From DASUAS01 sp963841415 (GTDB taxonomy: Bacteria; Actinomycetota; Acidimicrobiia; IMCC26256; DASPTH01), in NCBI GenBank assembly GCA_963841415.1, contig CAWJCN010000001.1:1240001-1304000 (forward strand): a stretch of DNA of 64,000 nucleotides. The letters are read 5' to 3'. The position numbers and the translations under genes are program-made. The first letter of the stretch is position 1; every line of letters starts with the position of its first letter. The notes beneath the pieces are model-generated. The model made no database searches, was not told the DNA's origin, and saw nothing but the letters and a program-made list of their open reading frames with translations. Below, piece by piece: positions 20,570 through 29,638 of the stretch.

Positions 20570-23222
20570 CTACTTGGCAGCGGCCCAGTTGGGGCCGAAG
20601 CCGGTGTCCACGGTCAGGGGCACGCGCAACTCGGTGACGTGCTCCATCACGTCGCGCACCAGGACCTCGGTGTCGTCGTGCTCGGACTCGGGCACTTCGA
20701 GCACCAGCTCGTCGTGGACGGTGAGGAGCATCCGCGCCTCGGAGCTCGCTTCGTCGAGCGCGCGGTCGAGGTCGATCATCGCCAGCTTGAAGATGTCGGC
20801 CGCGCTCCCCTGCACCGGGGCGTTCTGCGCCATGCGCTCGCCCATCTGGCGGATGCGGAAGTTGTCCGACGCGAGCTCCGAGATCTGCCGGCGCCGACCG
20901 AAGATCGTCGTCGTGAACCCGCGCTCCTTCGCCTCCGCGACCGTGCTCTCCATGAACGTCTTCACGTTGGGGAAGCCGTCGAAGTAGGCGTCGAGGATCT
21001 CGGCCGCTTCGCCGGTGGGGATGCCGAGCCGCTGGCCGAGGCCGTACGCCTCCATGCCGTAGGCGAGGCCGTAGTTGACGACCTTGGCAAAGCGGCGCTG
21101 CGCGTCGTCCACATCGGACTCGTCGACGCCGAACACCTTCGCCGCGGTCGTCGTGTGGACGTCGGCACCGCGGTCGAACGCGTCCATGAGCCCGGGATCC
21201 TCGGCGAGGTGCGCGAGCACACGCAGCTCGATCTGCGAGTAGTCAGCGGTGAGGATCCCCCAGCCGGGATCGGCGACGAACGCCCGGCGCATCTCGCGCC
21301 CGTCCGCGGTGCGCACCGGGACGTTCTGCAGGTTGGGCGTCTCGCTGGAGATCCGCCCCGTCGTGGTGTCGGTCTGCTTGAACGTCGCGTGGATGCGACC
21401 GTCAGCGGCGATCAGCGGCGGGAGCGCGTCGGCATAGGTGCTGCGCAGCTTCTCGACCTCGCGGTAGCGCAGCAGCTCTTCGACGATCGGATGGTCCTCG
21501 GCCATCTTCTGGAGCGAATCGGCGTCGGTCGACGGCCCGGTCTTCGTCTTCTTCACGGGAACGAGCCCGAGCTTCTCGAACAGGATCGTCCGCAACTGCG
21601 GGGTCGAGTTCACGTTGAACTCCTCCCCCGCGATCGCGTAGATGCGCTGCACGTACAGCTCGCATTGCTCGGCCAGGTCCTTGCGCAAGCCCTCGAGGAA
21701 CTCGCGGTCGATGCGGATCCCGTTGGACTCCATGCGCGCCAACACGCGGACGAGCGGCCGCTCGAACCGTTCGTAGAGCTCGGTGAGCTCACGCGCTTCG
21801 AGCGCCTGCACGAACGCCGCCGCCAGCTGCAGGATCACCGCGGCGCGGCGGCCCGTCTGGTCGATCTCGTTGTCGCCGTCGAGGTCGAGGGTTCCCTCCT
21901 CCACGTCGGGCGATCGCACCTCCAACCCGAGGTACTGGAGCGCGAGTTCGTCGAGCAGGAACTTCCCCCGGCCCGGGTCGAGCAGGTACGCCATCACCGC
22001 GGTGTCGTGGAGGAGCGAGCGGACGTCGACGTCGAGCCCGTGGATGAGGTCCTTGGCCCGGTGCGCGATGAGGCCGGGACCGTCGGCGTCGGCGAGGGCT
22101 CTCAGCGCCTCGCGGACCGCCTCGTCGCGCGAGCAGCGCGGCGTCGATGTAGGTCGCCGTCGCGTCGTCACTGGCGATCGCGACGGCGCGCAGCGGGCTG
22201 GTCCCCGGGGCGCCTTCCCACCGCGCTTCGACCGCGTACGGTTCGTCGCGCTCGGCCAGCGTGCCGAGCAGCTCGAGCACCGCCATCGCGTCGCGTGCGA
22301 CCGTGACCTCGACGTCGACCGTGGCGGCTTCCACGTCGGCCGCCGACGCGTCCCCGATCGCTTCGAGCAGACGCGGGAGCAGGGTGCGGAACTCGAGCTG
22401 GTCGAAGAGCACGCGGACCTCATCGCGGTCCCACGCGCCCATCCGCAGCTCTGCCGGAACGGCGTCGACGTCGCAGTCGAGCCGGAGCTGCGACATCTGC
22501 CGGTTGAGGAACACGCGGTCGCGCGCCTCGCCCAGGTTCTGGCGCTGCTTGGGTGGGAGGTCGTCGAGGTGCTCGTAGATCCCCTCGAGGTTGCCGTAGG
22601 TGCTGATGAGCTTGGCCGCCGTCTTCTCCCCGACCCCGGGGACGCCGGGCAAGTTGTCGCTCGGATCGCCGCGGAGGGCCGCGTACTCGGGGTACTGCGC
22701 GGGGGTGACGCCGGTGCGCTCGAAGATCCCGGCTTCGTCGTAGAGCACGTAGTCGGAGACGCCACGCCGGTTGTAGAGCACCTTGACGTGCGGGTCGGAC
22801 ACGAGCTGGTAGCTGTCGCGGTCGCCGGTGACGATGATGACGTCGATGCCGTCGGCCGCGGCGCGGGCGGCGAGGGTCGCGATCACGTCGTCGGCCTCCA
22901 CCCCGGGCAGCTGCAGCGTGGGGATGTGCAGCGCGTCGATGACCTCGTGGATCAACGGGATCTGCGGCACGAAGATGTCGGGCGTCTCCTTGCGGTTGCC
23001 CTTGTAGTTGGCGTCGAGGTCGTTGCGGAAGGTCGGGCCCGGCGCGTCGAACACCACCGCGATGCCGTCGGGGTGCTCGTCGCCCAGCACCTTCACGAGC
23101 ATCGAGGTGAAGCCGTACACCGCGTTGGTGATCGTCCCGGCCGCGGTGGCGAGGTCCGACGGGAGGGCGTAGAACGCGCGGTAGGCCAGCGAGAGGCCGT
23201 CGATCAGGAGGAGCGTCGCCAT
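20570..23222 (-). CDS. polA: DNA polymerase I, with an apparent one-base frameshift
   Basis: PolA fills gaps in repair and Okazaki processing. The 5' nuclease half is in one frame (MATLLLIDGLSLAYRAFYALP ... GVPGVGEKTAAKLI) and the polymerase half in another: motif A DYSQIELRVLAHL, motif B RRFAKVVNYGLAYGM, motif C LLTVHDELVLEVPE. The frames meet at about 22128-22140 in GCTCGCGCGACGAGG, and the span is 3n+1 bases, so one extra base (or two missing) explains it. Corrected, the protein is about 883 residues. The 3'-5' exonuclease region lacks recognisable acidic Exo motifs, so proofreading is probably inactive, as in several actinobacterial and Taq-like enzymes. Two separate gene products are unlikely. 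Confidence 0.93.
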
Positions 23223-23228
23223 CTCTAC

Positions 23229-23280
23229 GGTCGATTCCGCTCCGGCGTCCCAGCCATCCGGCCACGCCTCCGCTGCATCT
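23229..23280 (-). repeat. Family B dispersed repeat upstream of polA
   Basis: On the coding strand the element runs from GATGCAGCGGAGGCGTGGCC to GGAGCGGAATCGACC and ends 6 bases before the polA ATG. It is almost identical over about 50 bases to the element before hisB (62681-62732) and is related to copies near fabZ, accD and the response regulator at 52506. Confidence 0.8.
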
Positions 23281-23318
23281 CCATCGGGGCGATCGTACGC
23301 CGCGGCAGCGGCGAACGA

Positions 23319-23912
23319 TCAGGGCGTGAGCTCGCCGTCGACGACCCGCCGGGCGATCTCGTCGATCTTCACCCGGTTGGCCATCGCCTGCTGCTGCAGG
23401 AAGCGCCACGCGTCCTGCTCGGCGAGGCCGTGGCCGTCCATGAGCCGACCCTTGGCGCGGTCGATCGTCTTGCGGGCGTCGAGACGGGCCTGGAGATCCT
23501 CGACGTCGCGCTCGAGCGCGCTCAGCTCCGCGTAACGGCCGAGCGCGACCTCGATCGCGGGGATGAGATCGCTCTTCTGGAACGGCTTCACCAGGTACGC
23601 GAGCGCGCCCGCGTCGCGCGCCTGCTCCACCAGCTCGCGCTGCGAGAACGCGGTGATCATCAGCACGGCGGCAAGGCGATCGGTGGCGATCTTGCGCGCG
23701 GCCGAGAGGCCGTCGAGCCCGGGCATCTTGATGTCGAGGATCACGAGGTCGGGGCGCAGGTCGCGGACGAGCTCGACCGCCTCGTCGCCACGACCGGTCT
23801 CCCCGACCACGTCGTAGCCGTCCTCCTGGAGGAGCTCCTTCAGATCGAGGCGGATGATCGCCTCGTCTTCGGCGATCACCACTCGGGTGGTGCGGGTGGG
23901 GTCTGCGGCCAC
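23319..23912 (-). CDS. pdtaR: ANTAR-domain response regulator (PdtaR/AmiR-NasT family)
   Basis: The 197-residue protein has an N-terminal receiver domain (VVIAEDEAIIRLDLKELL, phospho-Asp in LVILDIKMPGLDG, conserved Lys in LVKPF). It ends in a C-terminal ANTAR RNA-binding domain (RKTIDRAKGRLMDGHGLAEQDAWRFLQQQAMANRVKIDEIARRV). ANTAR proteins bind paired hexaloop hairpins in mRNA and cause antitermination. The GTG at 23912 is chosen because the receiver starts directly after it; upstream codons read as shadow. Proximity to polA matches pdtaR in mycobacteria. The cognate kinase is not in the window. Confidence 0.93.
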   Translation of the reverse strand: MAADPTRTTRVVIAEDEAIIRLDLKELLQEDGYDVVGETGRGDEAVELVRDLRPDLVILDIKMPGLDGLSAARKIATDRLAAVLMITAFSQRELVEQARDAGALAYLVKPFQKSDLIPAIEVALGRYAELSALERDVEDLQARLDARKTIDRAKGRLMDGHGLAEQDAWRFLQQQAMANRVKIDEIARRVVDGELTP

Positions 23913-23926
23913 GAGGCTCCCGGGGC

Positions 23927-24226
23927 TCAGGGGGCGGACAGTTCCGCCGAGATGCGGTCGAGCAGGGAGTCCTGCTCCCGTTCGAGCTCGCGCACCGTGC
24001 CCCGCAGCGCGTCGGCCTGGCGGGCCTGCGCGTCGGCGTGCCGGCGCGCGTCGCGAGCCTCGACGTCGGCGAGGGGTGTCTCCGCCACGAGGGCGCGGAG
24101 GCGCACGTTCTCGGCCTCCTCCTCCAGGAACCTCAGCTGCTCCTCGGTGACGGCCAATTCCGCGCGCATGCGCTTGAGGCGCTCGCTCACGTCGACCAGA
24201 CGTCGCTGGAGGAGAGACTGCGACAT
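23927..24226 (-). CDS. Small coiled-coil protein
   Basis: The 99-residue product, MSQSLLQRRLVDVSERLKRMRAEL, is almost entirely charged heptad-like helix (Leu/Ala/Glu/Arg) with no membrane segment. It lies 14 bases before the ANTAR regulator and so is probably its operon partner. Short proteins of this kind next to the ANTAR gene may be common in Acidimicrobiia, but I cannot assign a family. Divergent transcription from the M23 peptidase leaves about 58 bases for two promoters. Confidence 0.7.
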   Translation of the reverse strand: MSQSLLQRRLVDVSERLKRMRAELAVTEEQLRFLEEEAENVRLRALVAETPLADVEARDARRHADAQARQADALRGTVRELEREQDSLLDRISAELSAP

Positions 24227-24284
24227 AGGGCCAACATCCTAGAACGGGTGCGCTCAAGCGCGTCCGGCGTTCGGCCGACATCCA

Positions 24285-25327
24285 GTGACCGTGCTTCGCC
24301 GGATCACCGCGCTCGTCACTCTCGCCGGCGCCCTCGCGCTGACTCCCTCGGTCGCGCGCGCGCCGCGGACGACACCGGCCGCGACCCCGTGTCCCTCGCC
24401 CAGCAGCGCCTGGACACGGCCCGGACCCAGGCCACCGACATCGCGGGCCGGATCTCCGCCGCCCAGACGCAGCAGGCGCAGCTCGAGGCCGAGATCGCCG
24501 ACGCCGAGGCCAGGATCCCGGTGCTGAGGGCCAAGGGAGCCGAGCTCAAGGTCGAGGTGAAGGCCCGGGCCGCGCAGCTCTACGTGCGCCAGGGCAGCTC
24601 GACCGCGTTCGAGTCGACGATGGACGCGGAGAGCACCGAGGACGGGTTGCGCGCCGCACACCTCACCGACACCATCGGCGAGCACGATCTCGCGGCCGCG
24701 ACCGAGCTCCGCCAGACGGCCACCCGCCTCGCCGAGCGCGAGGCCCACCTGAAGGAACAGCGCGCCGAGCTCGAGCGCACGATCGCCCAGCTCGCGCCGC
24801 TCAACGACCTGCTCCAGAAGAAGCTCGCGGTCGCCAGCGCGCTCTACGAGAAGGTGCACGCGCTCGTCGTCGACGGTGCACCGAAGCACGGCATCGACGT
24901 CGCCACCGACGCGACGGAATGCCCGGTGAGAGGACTCGTCGTGTTCACCGACGACTTCGGGGAGCTGCGTCCCGGTGGACCACACCCCGGCATCGACATG
25001 GCGGCGTTGCCCGAGACGCCGGTGGTCGCGGTGACCAACGGCGTGTGGCGTCACGACGTCGGCGACGCCGGCGGGAACGGCGCGTGGCTCACCGCAGCCG
25101 ACAACGTCTCCTACTACTACGCGCACTTCTCGCACTACGCAGGCGACGGCGGGCTCGTGAAGGCCGGCGACGTGATCGGGTACGTCGGCATGACCGGCAA
25201 CGCGACCGGACCGCACCTCCACTTCGAGATCCACCCCGGCAAGCCCGGCGAGCAGCCACCCGTCGACCCGTTCGCGACGCTGCTCGCGCTCTGCAACGGC
25301 AACCTGCCGGCCGCGAAGTCGAACTAA
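24285..25327 (+). CDS. Secreted M23-family peptidoglycan peptidase with coiled coil, frameshifted at the signal-peptide junction
   Basis: The N-terminus in one frame is a clear signal peptide (MTVLRRITALVTLAGALALTP, ending SVARA). The rest is in another frame: a long coiled coil (LAQQRLDTARTQATDIAGRI onward), then an M23 domain with zinc motifs HPGID and HLHFEIHP and PVDPF at the end. This layout matches EnvC/NlpD-like or RipA-associated M23 proteins acting on septal wall. The frames meet at about 24352-24366 in a run GTCGCGCGCGCGCCGCGG. The span is 3n+2, so one base is probably missing there. The product would be about 347 residues. GTG 24285 or GTG 24291 is the start. Without correction the gene would lack secretion. 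Confidence 0.85.
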
Positions 25328-25342
25328 CGTCGTCGCGAGCCG

Positions 25343-25426
25343 GCCCGGATGGCGCAACTGGCTGACGCAGTCGGCTCAAAACCGGCCGCCCTTCGGGGCA
25401 TGTGGGTTCGAATCCCACTCCGGGCA
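25343..25426 (+). tRNA. tRNA-Leu (anticodon CAA)
   Basis: Acceptor arms GCCCGGA / TCCGGGC pair perfectly. The D arm is GCGCAACTGGCTGACGC. The anticodon loop CTCAAAA puts CAA at positions 34-36, reading UUG. A long class II variable arm (CGCCCTTCGGGGCAT) and the T arm GTGGG-TTCGAAT-CCCAC complete it. The 3' CCA is not cleanly encoded (A then CCCA follows). It starts 15 bases after the peptidase stop. Confidence 0.95.
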
Positions 25427-25450
25427 CCCACCCGCTCATCCTCTCTTCAA

Positions 25451-25493
25451 GTTGCGTCACCTGACCGCGAACAACGCGGTTGAGTGACGCAAC
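25451..25493. terminator. Hairpin between tRNA-Leu and the convergent cNMP-binding gene
   Basis: Outer stem GTTGCGTCAC / GTGACGCAAC (10 bases, perfect), then a 4x4 internal loop and inner stem CCGCG / CGCGG around AACAA. It lies between the tRNA and the stop of the opposite-strand gene, and is a good candidate for a bidirectional terminator. Confidence 0.7.
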
Positions 25494-25510
25494 CTCGCGA
25501 GGTGAGGTGG

Positions 25511-25966
25511 TCAGAGGCCCAGGGTGGAGTCGACGCCGCTGTGCTGTTCGATGGCGCGCATGCGGGCGCCGACCACCGCGAGCAGCTTGGGCGCGATCTG
25601 AGGCATCGCCAGCTCGAGCATCTCGTTGAAGTCATGTCGGTCCAGCACCAGCAGCTGCATCGGCGACGTCGCGGTGACGGTGGCGACGCGCTCGCCGCCG
25701 TCGATGAGTGCCATCTCTCCGAAGAACCCGCCCGGGCCGATGGTGCCGACCTCGTCGCCGTCGACCGTGGCTGACGCGTCGCCACCGACGATGACGAAGA
25801 ACTCGAACCCTTCGTCGCCCTGACGGGTCATCTCGGCGCCGGTGTCGGCTTCACGAGGTTTCGCGACGGCTGCGATGCGGGCGAGCTCGTCGTCGTCGCA
25901 CGTGCTGAACAACCAGATGCCGCGCAGCAGGCGGATGCGCTCGTCGAGCTCGGATCCGAAGCTCAC
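25511..25966 (-). CDS. Cyclic nucleotide-binding domain protein
   Basis: The 151-residue protein starts at a GTG that overlaps the stop of the upstream gene as GTGA. The cNMP-binding beta barrel is complete: LLRGIWLFSTCDDDELARIA, EMTRQGDEGFEFFVIVGG and the phosphate-binding cassette GGFFGEMALIDGGERVATV with the key Glu and Arg. No DNA-binding or enzymatic domain follows, only a helix (LAMPQIAPKLLAVVGARMRAIEQ). It probably senses cAMP made by the cyclase encoded three genes upstream in the same operon. An in-frame start at 26149 would add shadow sequence and is rejected. Confidence 0.88.
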   Translation of the reverse strand: MSFGSELDERIRLLRGIWLFSTCDDDELARIAAVAKPREADTGAEMTRQGDEGFEFFVIVGGDASATVDGDEVGTIGPGGFFGEMALIDGGERVATVTATSPMQLLVLDRHDFNEMLELAMPQIAPKLLAVVGARMRAIEQHSGVDSTLGL

Positions 25967-27030
25967 GCCGCCGAGGGTGGTGAGAGCGAGCGACCCCGGA
26001 TGCGCTTGCGGCGCCGGCGGGACCCGAAGACGAGGATCGCTCCGACGACGACGGCCGCGATGCCTCCCAGCACGTACGTCCCCGTGTGGTTCGACGACCC
26101 GGTGAAGGCCAGGTTGGCGCCGACGTTGATCGTGGTGGTGAACACGCACGAGGAGCCCTGGACGGTCAGGAGGTGCGCTCCCGGCGCCGTCCCCGGCGGG
26201 ATGCTGATCGCGCCGGCGAAGCTGCCCGACGCGTCGGCGGTGATGGTGCCGATGGGGTGTCCGTCGAAGAGCACCTGGAGGGGCTCGTCGGCCACGCAGC
26301 CAGAACCCTTGAAGGCCACCTGGCCACCCACCTCGACGTTGGGATTCTCCACGACGATCCCACCCGTCGGCGGGTACTGCGCGACCTCCACGCCGGGGAT
26401 CGTCACCGGGGGTGGGAGGGTGGTCGTGGGTGTCCCACCGCCGCCGCCGGTGTCGCCGTCGGGCGCACCGGCGGGCAGGTCGCCGGGCAGGCCGAGGGCC
26501 TGGTCGAGCTTCAGGTTCCCGGTGATGAAGGCGTCGTTCTCGAGTTGCTCACGGCTGAGTTGCGAGGGTTGGCCGACATCACCCTGGGCGACACCGACCC
26601 GGTAGCCCGGTGTGAGGACCGCCGAACCCTTCCGCTTCAGGGTGATCGTCTTCTGGGGCTTCTCACCCACGGGACCGAGGTCGTAGGTCTGCGTGTCGCT
26701 GGTGTTGTCACCCGACACCTGCGTCGAGCACCACTTGCCCTTCTCCTCGGGCAACTTCGCGTCCGCGCAGTCGCCGACGTACTCGTCACCCTGGGTCTCC
26801 AGGTAGGCGGCGATCGCTTCCTCGGCACTCGTCAGCGTGCCCGTCGACACCTGCTGTGCCGACGCGGTCGTCGCGGTGGTCGAGGACTCCGAGTTCGACG
26901 AACCGCCGCTGTCGCACGCCGCGAGGATCAGCGCGAGGAACGCGAGCACGGCTGCCCCAGCCAGGAATTGCCGGAAGCGGCCCGACCGGGCGTGGGGGGG
27001 CCCGGTCTCCGGGGGAGGAGACGACCGCAC
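25963..27030 (-). CDS. Surface protein with lipobox and C-terminal LAFTG sorting signal
   Basis: The 355-residue protein carries a signal sequence ending in the lipobox LAAC (Cys 39). A Ser/Thr-rich linker follows, then a region with four Cys, a Pro/Gly/Thr-rich spacer (GGGGGTPTTTLPPPV) and an Ig-like or carboxypeptidase-regulatory-like beta domain. It ends in LAFTG (307-311), a hydrophobic helix and RRRRKR. LAxTG motifs are used by class E sortases in actinobacteria, so wall anchoring is likely. Having both a lipobox and a sorting signal is odd. The gene begins 6 bases after the FecR gene and overlaps the cNMP-binding gene by 4. No sortase is in the window. Confidence 0.75.
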   Translation of the reverse strand: MRSSPPPETGPPHARSGRFRQFLAGAAVLAFLALILAACDSGGSSNSESSTTATTASAQQVSTGTLTSAEEAIAAYLETQGDEYVGDCADAKLPEEKGKWCSTQVSGDNTSDTQTYDLGPVGEKPQKTITLKRKGSAVLTPGYRVGVAQGDVGQPSQLSREQLENDAFITGNLKLDQALGLPGDLPAGAPDGDTGGGGGTPTTTLPPPVTIPGVEVAQYPPTGGIVVENPNVEVGGQVAFKGSGCVADEPLQVLFDGHPIGTITADASGSFAGAISIPPGTAPGAHLLTVQGSSCVFTTTINVGANLAFTGSSNHTGTYVLGGIAAVVVGAILVFGSRRRRKRIRGRSLSPPSAA

Positions 27031-27036
27031 GTTGCT

Positions 27037-27645
27037 TTACGGGGTGTCCGTCACGGAGGTGACGTCCCACGCGTCGCTGTCGACGTGGATGTCGTCGACG
27101 ACGGCGGTGAACGTGCACGTCACCTGCTGGGGCGTGCCGTCCGAGTTGGGCAGGCACTGCGCGACGAACGCTGTGCCCTGGACCGCAGCGGTCGTGCCCC
27201 CGGCCTTCACCTCGAACGAGCCCGTCTCGGACACCTTGGCGGCGCGGTTCCAGGTCTCACCCACGGAGAGCGTCCCCTGCGTCTGGCGACCACCCTTCTC
27301 GTCGGTGAGCACCGAGATCGTGAACACGGTCGACCCCGCGAGACGCGTGAGCGAACCGTCGGTGTAGTCGATCTCCGCACGACCCGTCGCGTCGGTCTTG
27401 ATCGTGTCGCCCTGCTTGAGCGTCATGCCGTCCTTCGCCGCGGCGAAGGAGGTCTTGCCCTTCTGCTTGATCGTGACGGTGTCGGCGGTGATCTTGAGAT
27501 GGGCCAACGCCGAGCCCGATGCCGACTTCGTGGACGCACCAGCGGCGACGCCGGTGATCGCGATGGCGCCGAAGGCCATGAGGCCGACGACGAGCACCGA
27601 CAGCGCTCGCGTACCTCGCCCCGAGTGCTTGCGCATTCCCCGCAT
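27037..27645 (-). CDS. FecR-domain secreted protein
   Basis: The 202-residue protein has an N-terminal signal or anchor (TRALSVLVVGLMAFGAIAITG). A FecR-like domain follows: DGMTLKQGDTIKTDATGRAEIDYTDGSLTRLAGSTVFTIS, then VGETWNRAAKVSETGSFEVKAGGTTAAVQGTAFVA. FecR domains sit outside the membrane and pass signals; free-standing versions often neighbour CHASE2 proteins. The C-terminal portion has a Cys pair (QCLPNSDGTPQQVTCTF). ATG 27645 is preceded by GAGGA; ATG 27636 is an alternative. It lies 13 bases after the cyclase gene and probably interacts with its CHASE2 domain. Confidence 0.85.
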   Translation of the reverse strand: MRGMRKHSGRGTRALSVLVVGLMAFGAIAITGVAAGASTKSASGSALAHLKITADTVTIKQKGKTSFAAAKDGMTLKQGDTIKTDATGRAEIDYTDGSLTRLAGSTVFTISVLTDEKGGRQTQGTLSVGETWNRAAKVSETGSFEVKAGGTTAAVQGTAFVAQCLPNSDGTPQQVTCTFTAVVDDIHVDSDAWDVTSVTDTP

Positions 27646-27658
27646 CACTCCTGTTTCC

Positions 27659-29623
27659 TCAGGTCCGCCCCAGCCCTCCGGCCCAGCTCTCCGGAACCGC
27701 CGCAACTGCCTGATCTTCCGCCCTGTCCACTCCGCCCACGGACAGTGGCAGGGTAGCCGACCCTGAAGGCACCACTCGCCAGAGTCGCATTTCGCGACTC
27801 ACGCCCTTGAGCTCGACGGGGCCGACCGCTTCGACGGGCGGTGGGGACGTCATTCGCGTCAGCACCTCGTCTGACAGGATGATCTCACCGCGTCCTGCCG
27901 CCGAACAGAGACGTGCCCCGACGTTGACGGTGTCACCCACCACGTCGTACTGGCGACGGCGCCCGCCACCGAAGTGCGCGGCGACGGCATCGCCGCAGTT
28001 GAGGCCGATCCCGAACGACACCTCGGGCGCGCTGCGCTCGACGAGCTCGCGGTTGAGCTGGGGGGTGAGCTCCTGGATCGCGATCGCGCAGTCGACCGCA
28101 CGCTGCGGATGGTCATCCATTGGCAGTGGCGCGCCCCACACCGCGAACACCTCGTCGCCCACGTACTTCATGAGCGTGCCGGTCTTCTCCAACACGATCT
28201 CGGTGACGCGGTCGTAGTAATGGTTCAGCATCGCCCGGACGACGGCGGGTTCGAGGTTCTCCGACATCGCGGTGAACCCGCGCAGGTCGCAGAACAGCAC
28301 GGTCATGTCGAGACGCTCACCTTCGACGGCCGCCCCCGCACGATCCTCGTCGACGAGTCGCCGCGCGACCGTCTCGGGCACGTACTGCGAGAACAGCGCG
28401 GTGACGCGGCGGCGCTGGCGCGTCTCGCCGAAGTAGCGGAGACCGAGCCCGCCGACGAACGCGAGGATCACTGCGATCGACGGGTAGACGAAGTTGAGGA
28501 CGTGACCGCTGTTGAAGCGGGTGAACGCGTACACGAGGTACCCGAGCCCGAGCAAGAGCGTCACGAAGATGGATGCCCAGAGCGGGAGCAGCAGCACCAT
28601 GGTTCCGATGACTGCAGTCACCACGGCCACCCACAGGAGGGTCTGCGTGTTGCTGACCGGTTCCAGATAGGTACCGGTGAGCATCGTGTTGGCCGCGTTC
28701 GCGTGCAGCAGCACGCCCGGGATGCCGGTGGACTTGTTGACCGGTGCGATCTTGTTGTCCCCGAGCGTCGAGTCCACCGCCCCGATGAACACGATCTTGC
28801 CCTTGATCTTGCTCGCGGGCACGCGCCCGGCGACGACGTCGGCGGCCGAGATCGCGTTGGCCGGGTTCGACAGCTTGTCGGCGAAGTTGAGCACCATCGA
28901 CTTCGCGCCGCCGGTGGGCACGAAGCGATCGCCGATCTGCACGCCGTTCGGTCGGACGATCGGCGGGTCCGTCACGCCGCGGTACCGGGCGATCGCCGCG
29001 AGCGAGAGTGCGGGCACGAACTGGCCCTTGTAGTCGACGACGAGGGGGATGCTGCGATTGACCCCGTCGCTCGGGTCGGCATTCGCCTGCGCGTGCGCGA
29101 TCTCGTAACCCTCCCCGAGATCTGACACGACACCGGTCGCGCTCCGTCCGATCGGGGGCGCGTCGCCGCCCGACGACCTCACCTCCATCTGCGTGGCAAG
29201 GATCACGTTGCCGGCGTCGTCGATGGCCTGTTTGAACGGTGCGTCGTCGGCGGGGTTCTGGGGCTCGGTCTGGAAGATGGCGTCGAAGACGATCACCTTC
29301 GCGCCTGCCGCTGACAGTCGGTTCGTGAGCTCCGCGACGATGGGCCGCGGCAACGGGTTACCGTACTTCCGGATCGTCGGACCGTCGTACCCCACCACCA
29401 CCACGTGGCCATCACTCGGCGCGGCGGGGAAGAGGGAGTCGGTGGCACGGCGCTGAAACCCCGCGAACACCTCCGCGTTCAGCCCGATCGCGGCCAAAGC
29501 GGTCACCGAGATCGTGAGCGCGAGGATCGACACGATCCGGCGGATCACCACTCGACGTTTCAGCGCCCTGCCTCCAGGCCGGCGCACCACAGAGAGTTGT
29601 GGCGCGAATAACCGATACAGCAT
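27659..29623 (-). CDS. CHASE2-domain class III adenylate/guanylate cyclase
   Basis: The product is about 654 residues. A first membrane helix near residue 35 leads to an extracytoplasmic CHASE2 domain (FPAAPSDGHVVVVGYDGPTIRKYG ... KIKGKIVFIGAVDSTLGDNKIAP). Three membrane helices follow around residues 320-400. The C-terminal class III cyclase domain has metal-binding Asp in VLFCDLRGFTAMSE and KYVGDEVFAVWGAP, and the transition-state motif YDVVGDTVNVGARL. It makes cAMP (or cGMP) in response to an outside signal. The start is uncertain: ATG 29623 is used, but GTG 29551 would leave more room for a promoter, because the divergent gene begins at 29639. It heads a four-gene operon. Confidence 0.9.
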   Translation of the reverse strand: MLYRLFAPQLSVVRRPGGRALKRRVVIRRIVSILALTISVTALAAIGLNAEVFAGFQRRATDSLFPAAPSDGHVVVVGYDGPTIRKYGNPLPRPIVAELTNRLSAAGAKVIVFDAIFQTEPQNPADDAPFKQAIDDAGNVILATQMEVRSSGGDAPPIGRSATGVVSDLGEGYEIAHAQANADPSDGVNRSIPLVVDYKGQFVPALSLAAIARYRGVTDPPIVRPNGVQIGDRFVPTGGAKSMVLNFADKLSNPANAISAADVVAGRVPASKIKGKIVFIGAVDSTLGDNKIAPVNKSTGIPGVLLHANAANTMLTGTYLEPVSNTQTLLWVAVVTAVIGTMVLLLPLWASIFVTLLLGLGYLVYAFTRFNSGHVLNFVYPSIAVILAFVGGLGLRYFGETRQRRRVTALFSQYVPETVARRLVDEDRAGAAVEGERLDMTVLFCDLRGFTAMSENLEPAVVRAMLNHYYDRVTEIVLEKTGTLMKYVGDEVFAVWGAPLPMDDHPQRAVDCAIAIQELTPQLNRELVERSAPEVSFGIGLNCGDAVAAHFGGGRRRQYDVVGDTVNVGARLCSAAGRGEIILSDEVLTRMTSPPPVEAVGPVELKGVSREMRLWRVVPSGSATLPLSVGGVDRAEDQAVAAVPESWAGGLGRT

Positions 29624-29638
29624 CGCGCGCGGGCGATA

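Noticed and set aside
20639..24242. Plus-strand frames opposite polA and the ANTAR gene
   Set aside because: They are shadows of the minus-strand genes, with His/Arg/Glu-rich low-information sequence.
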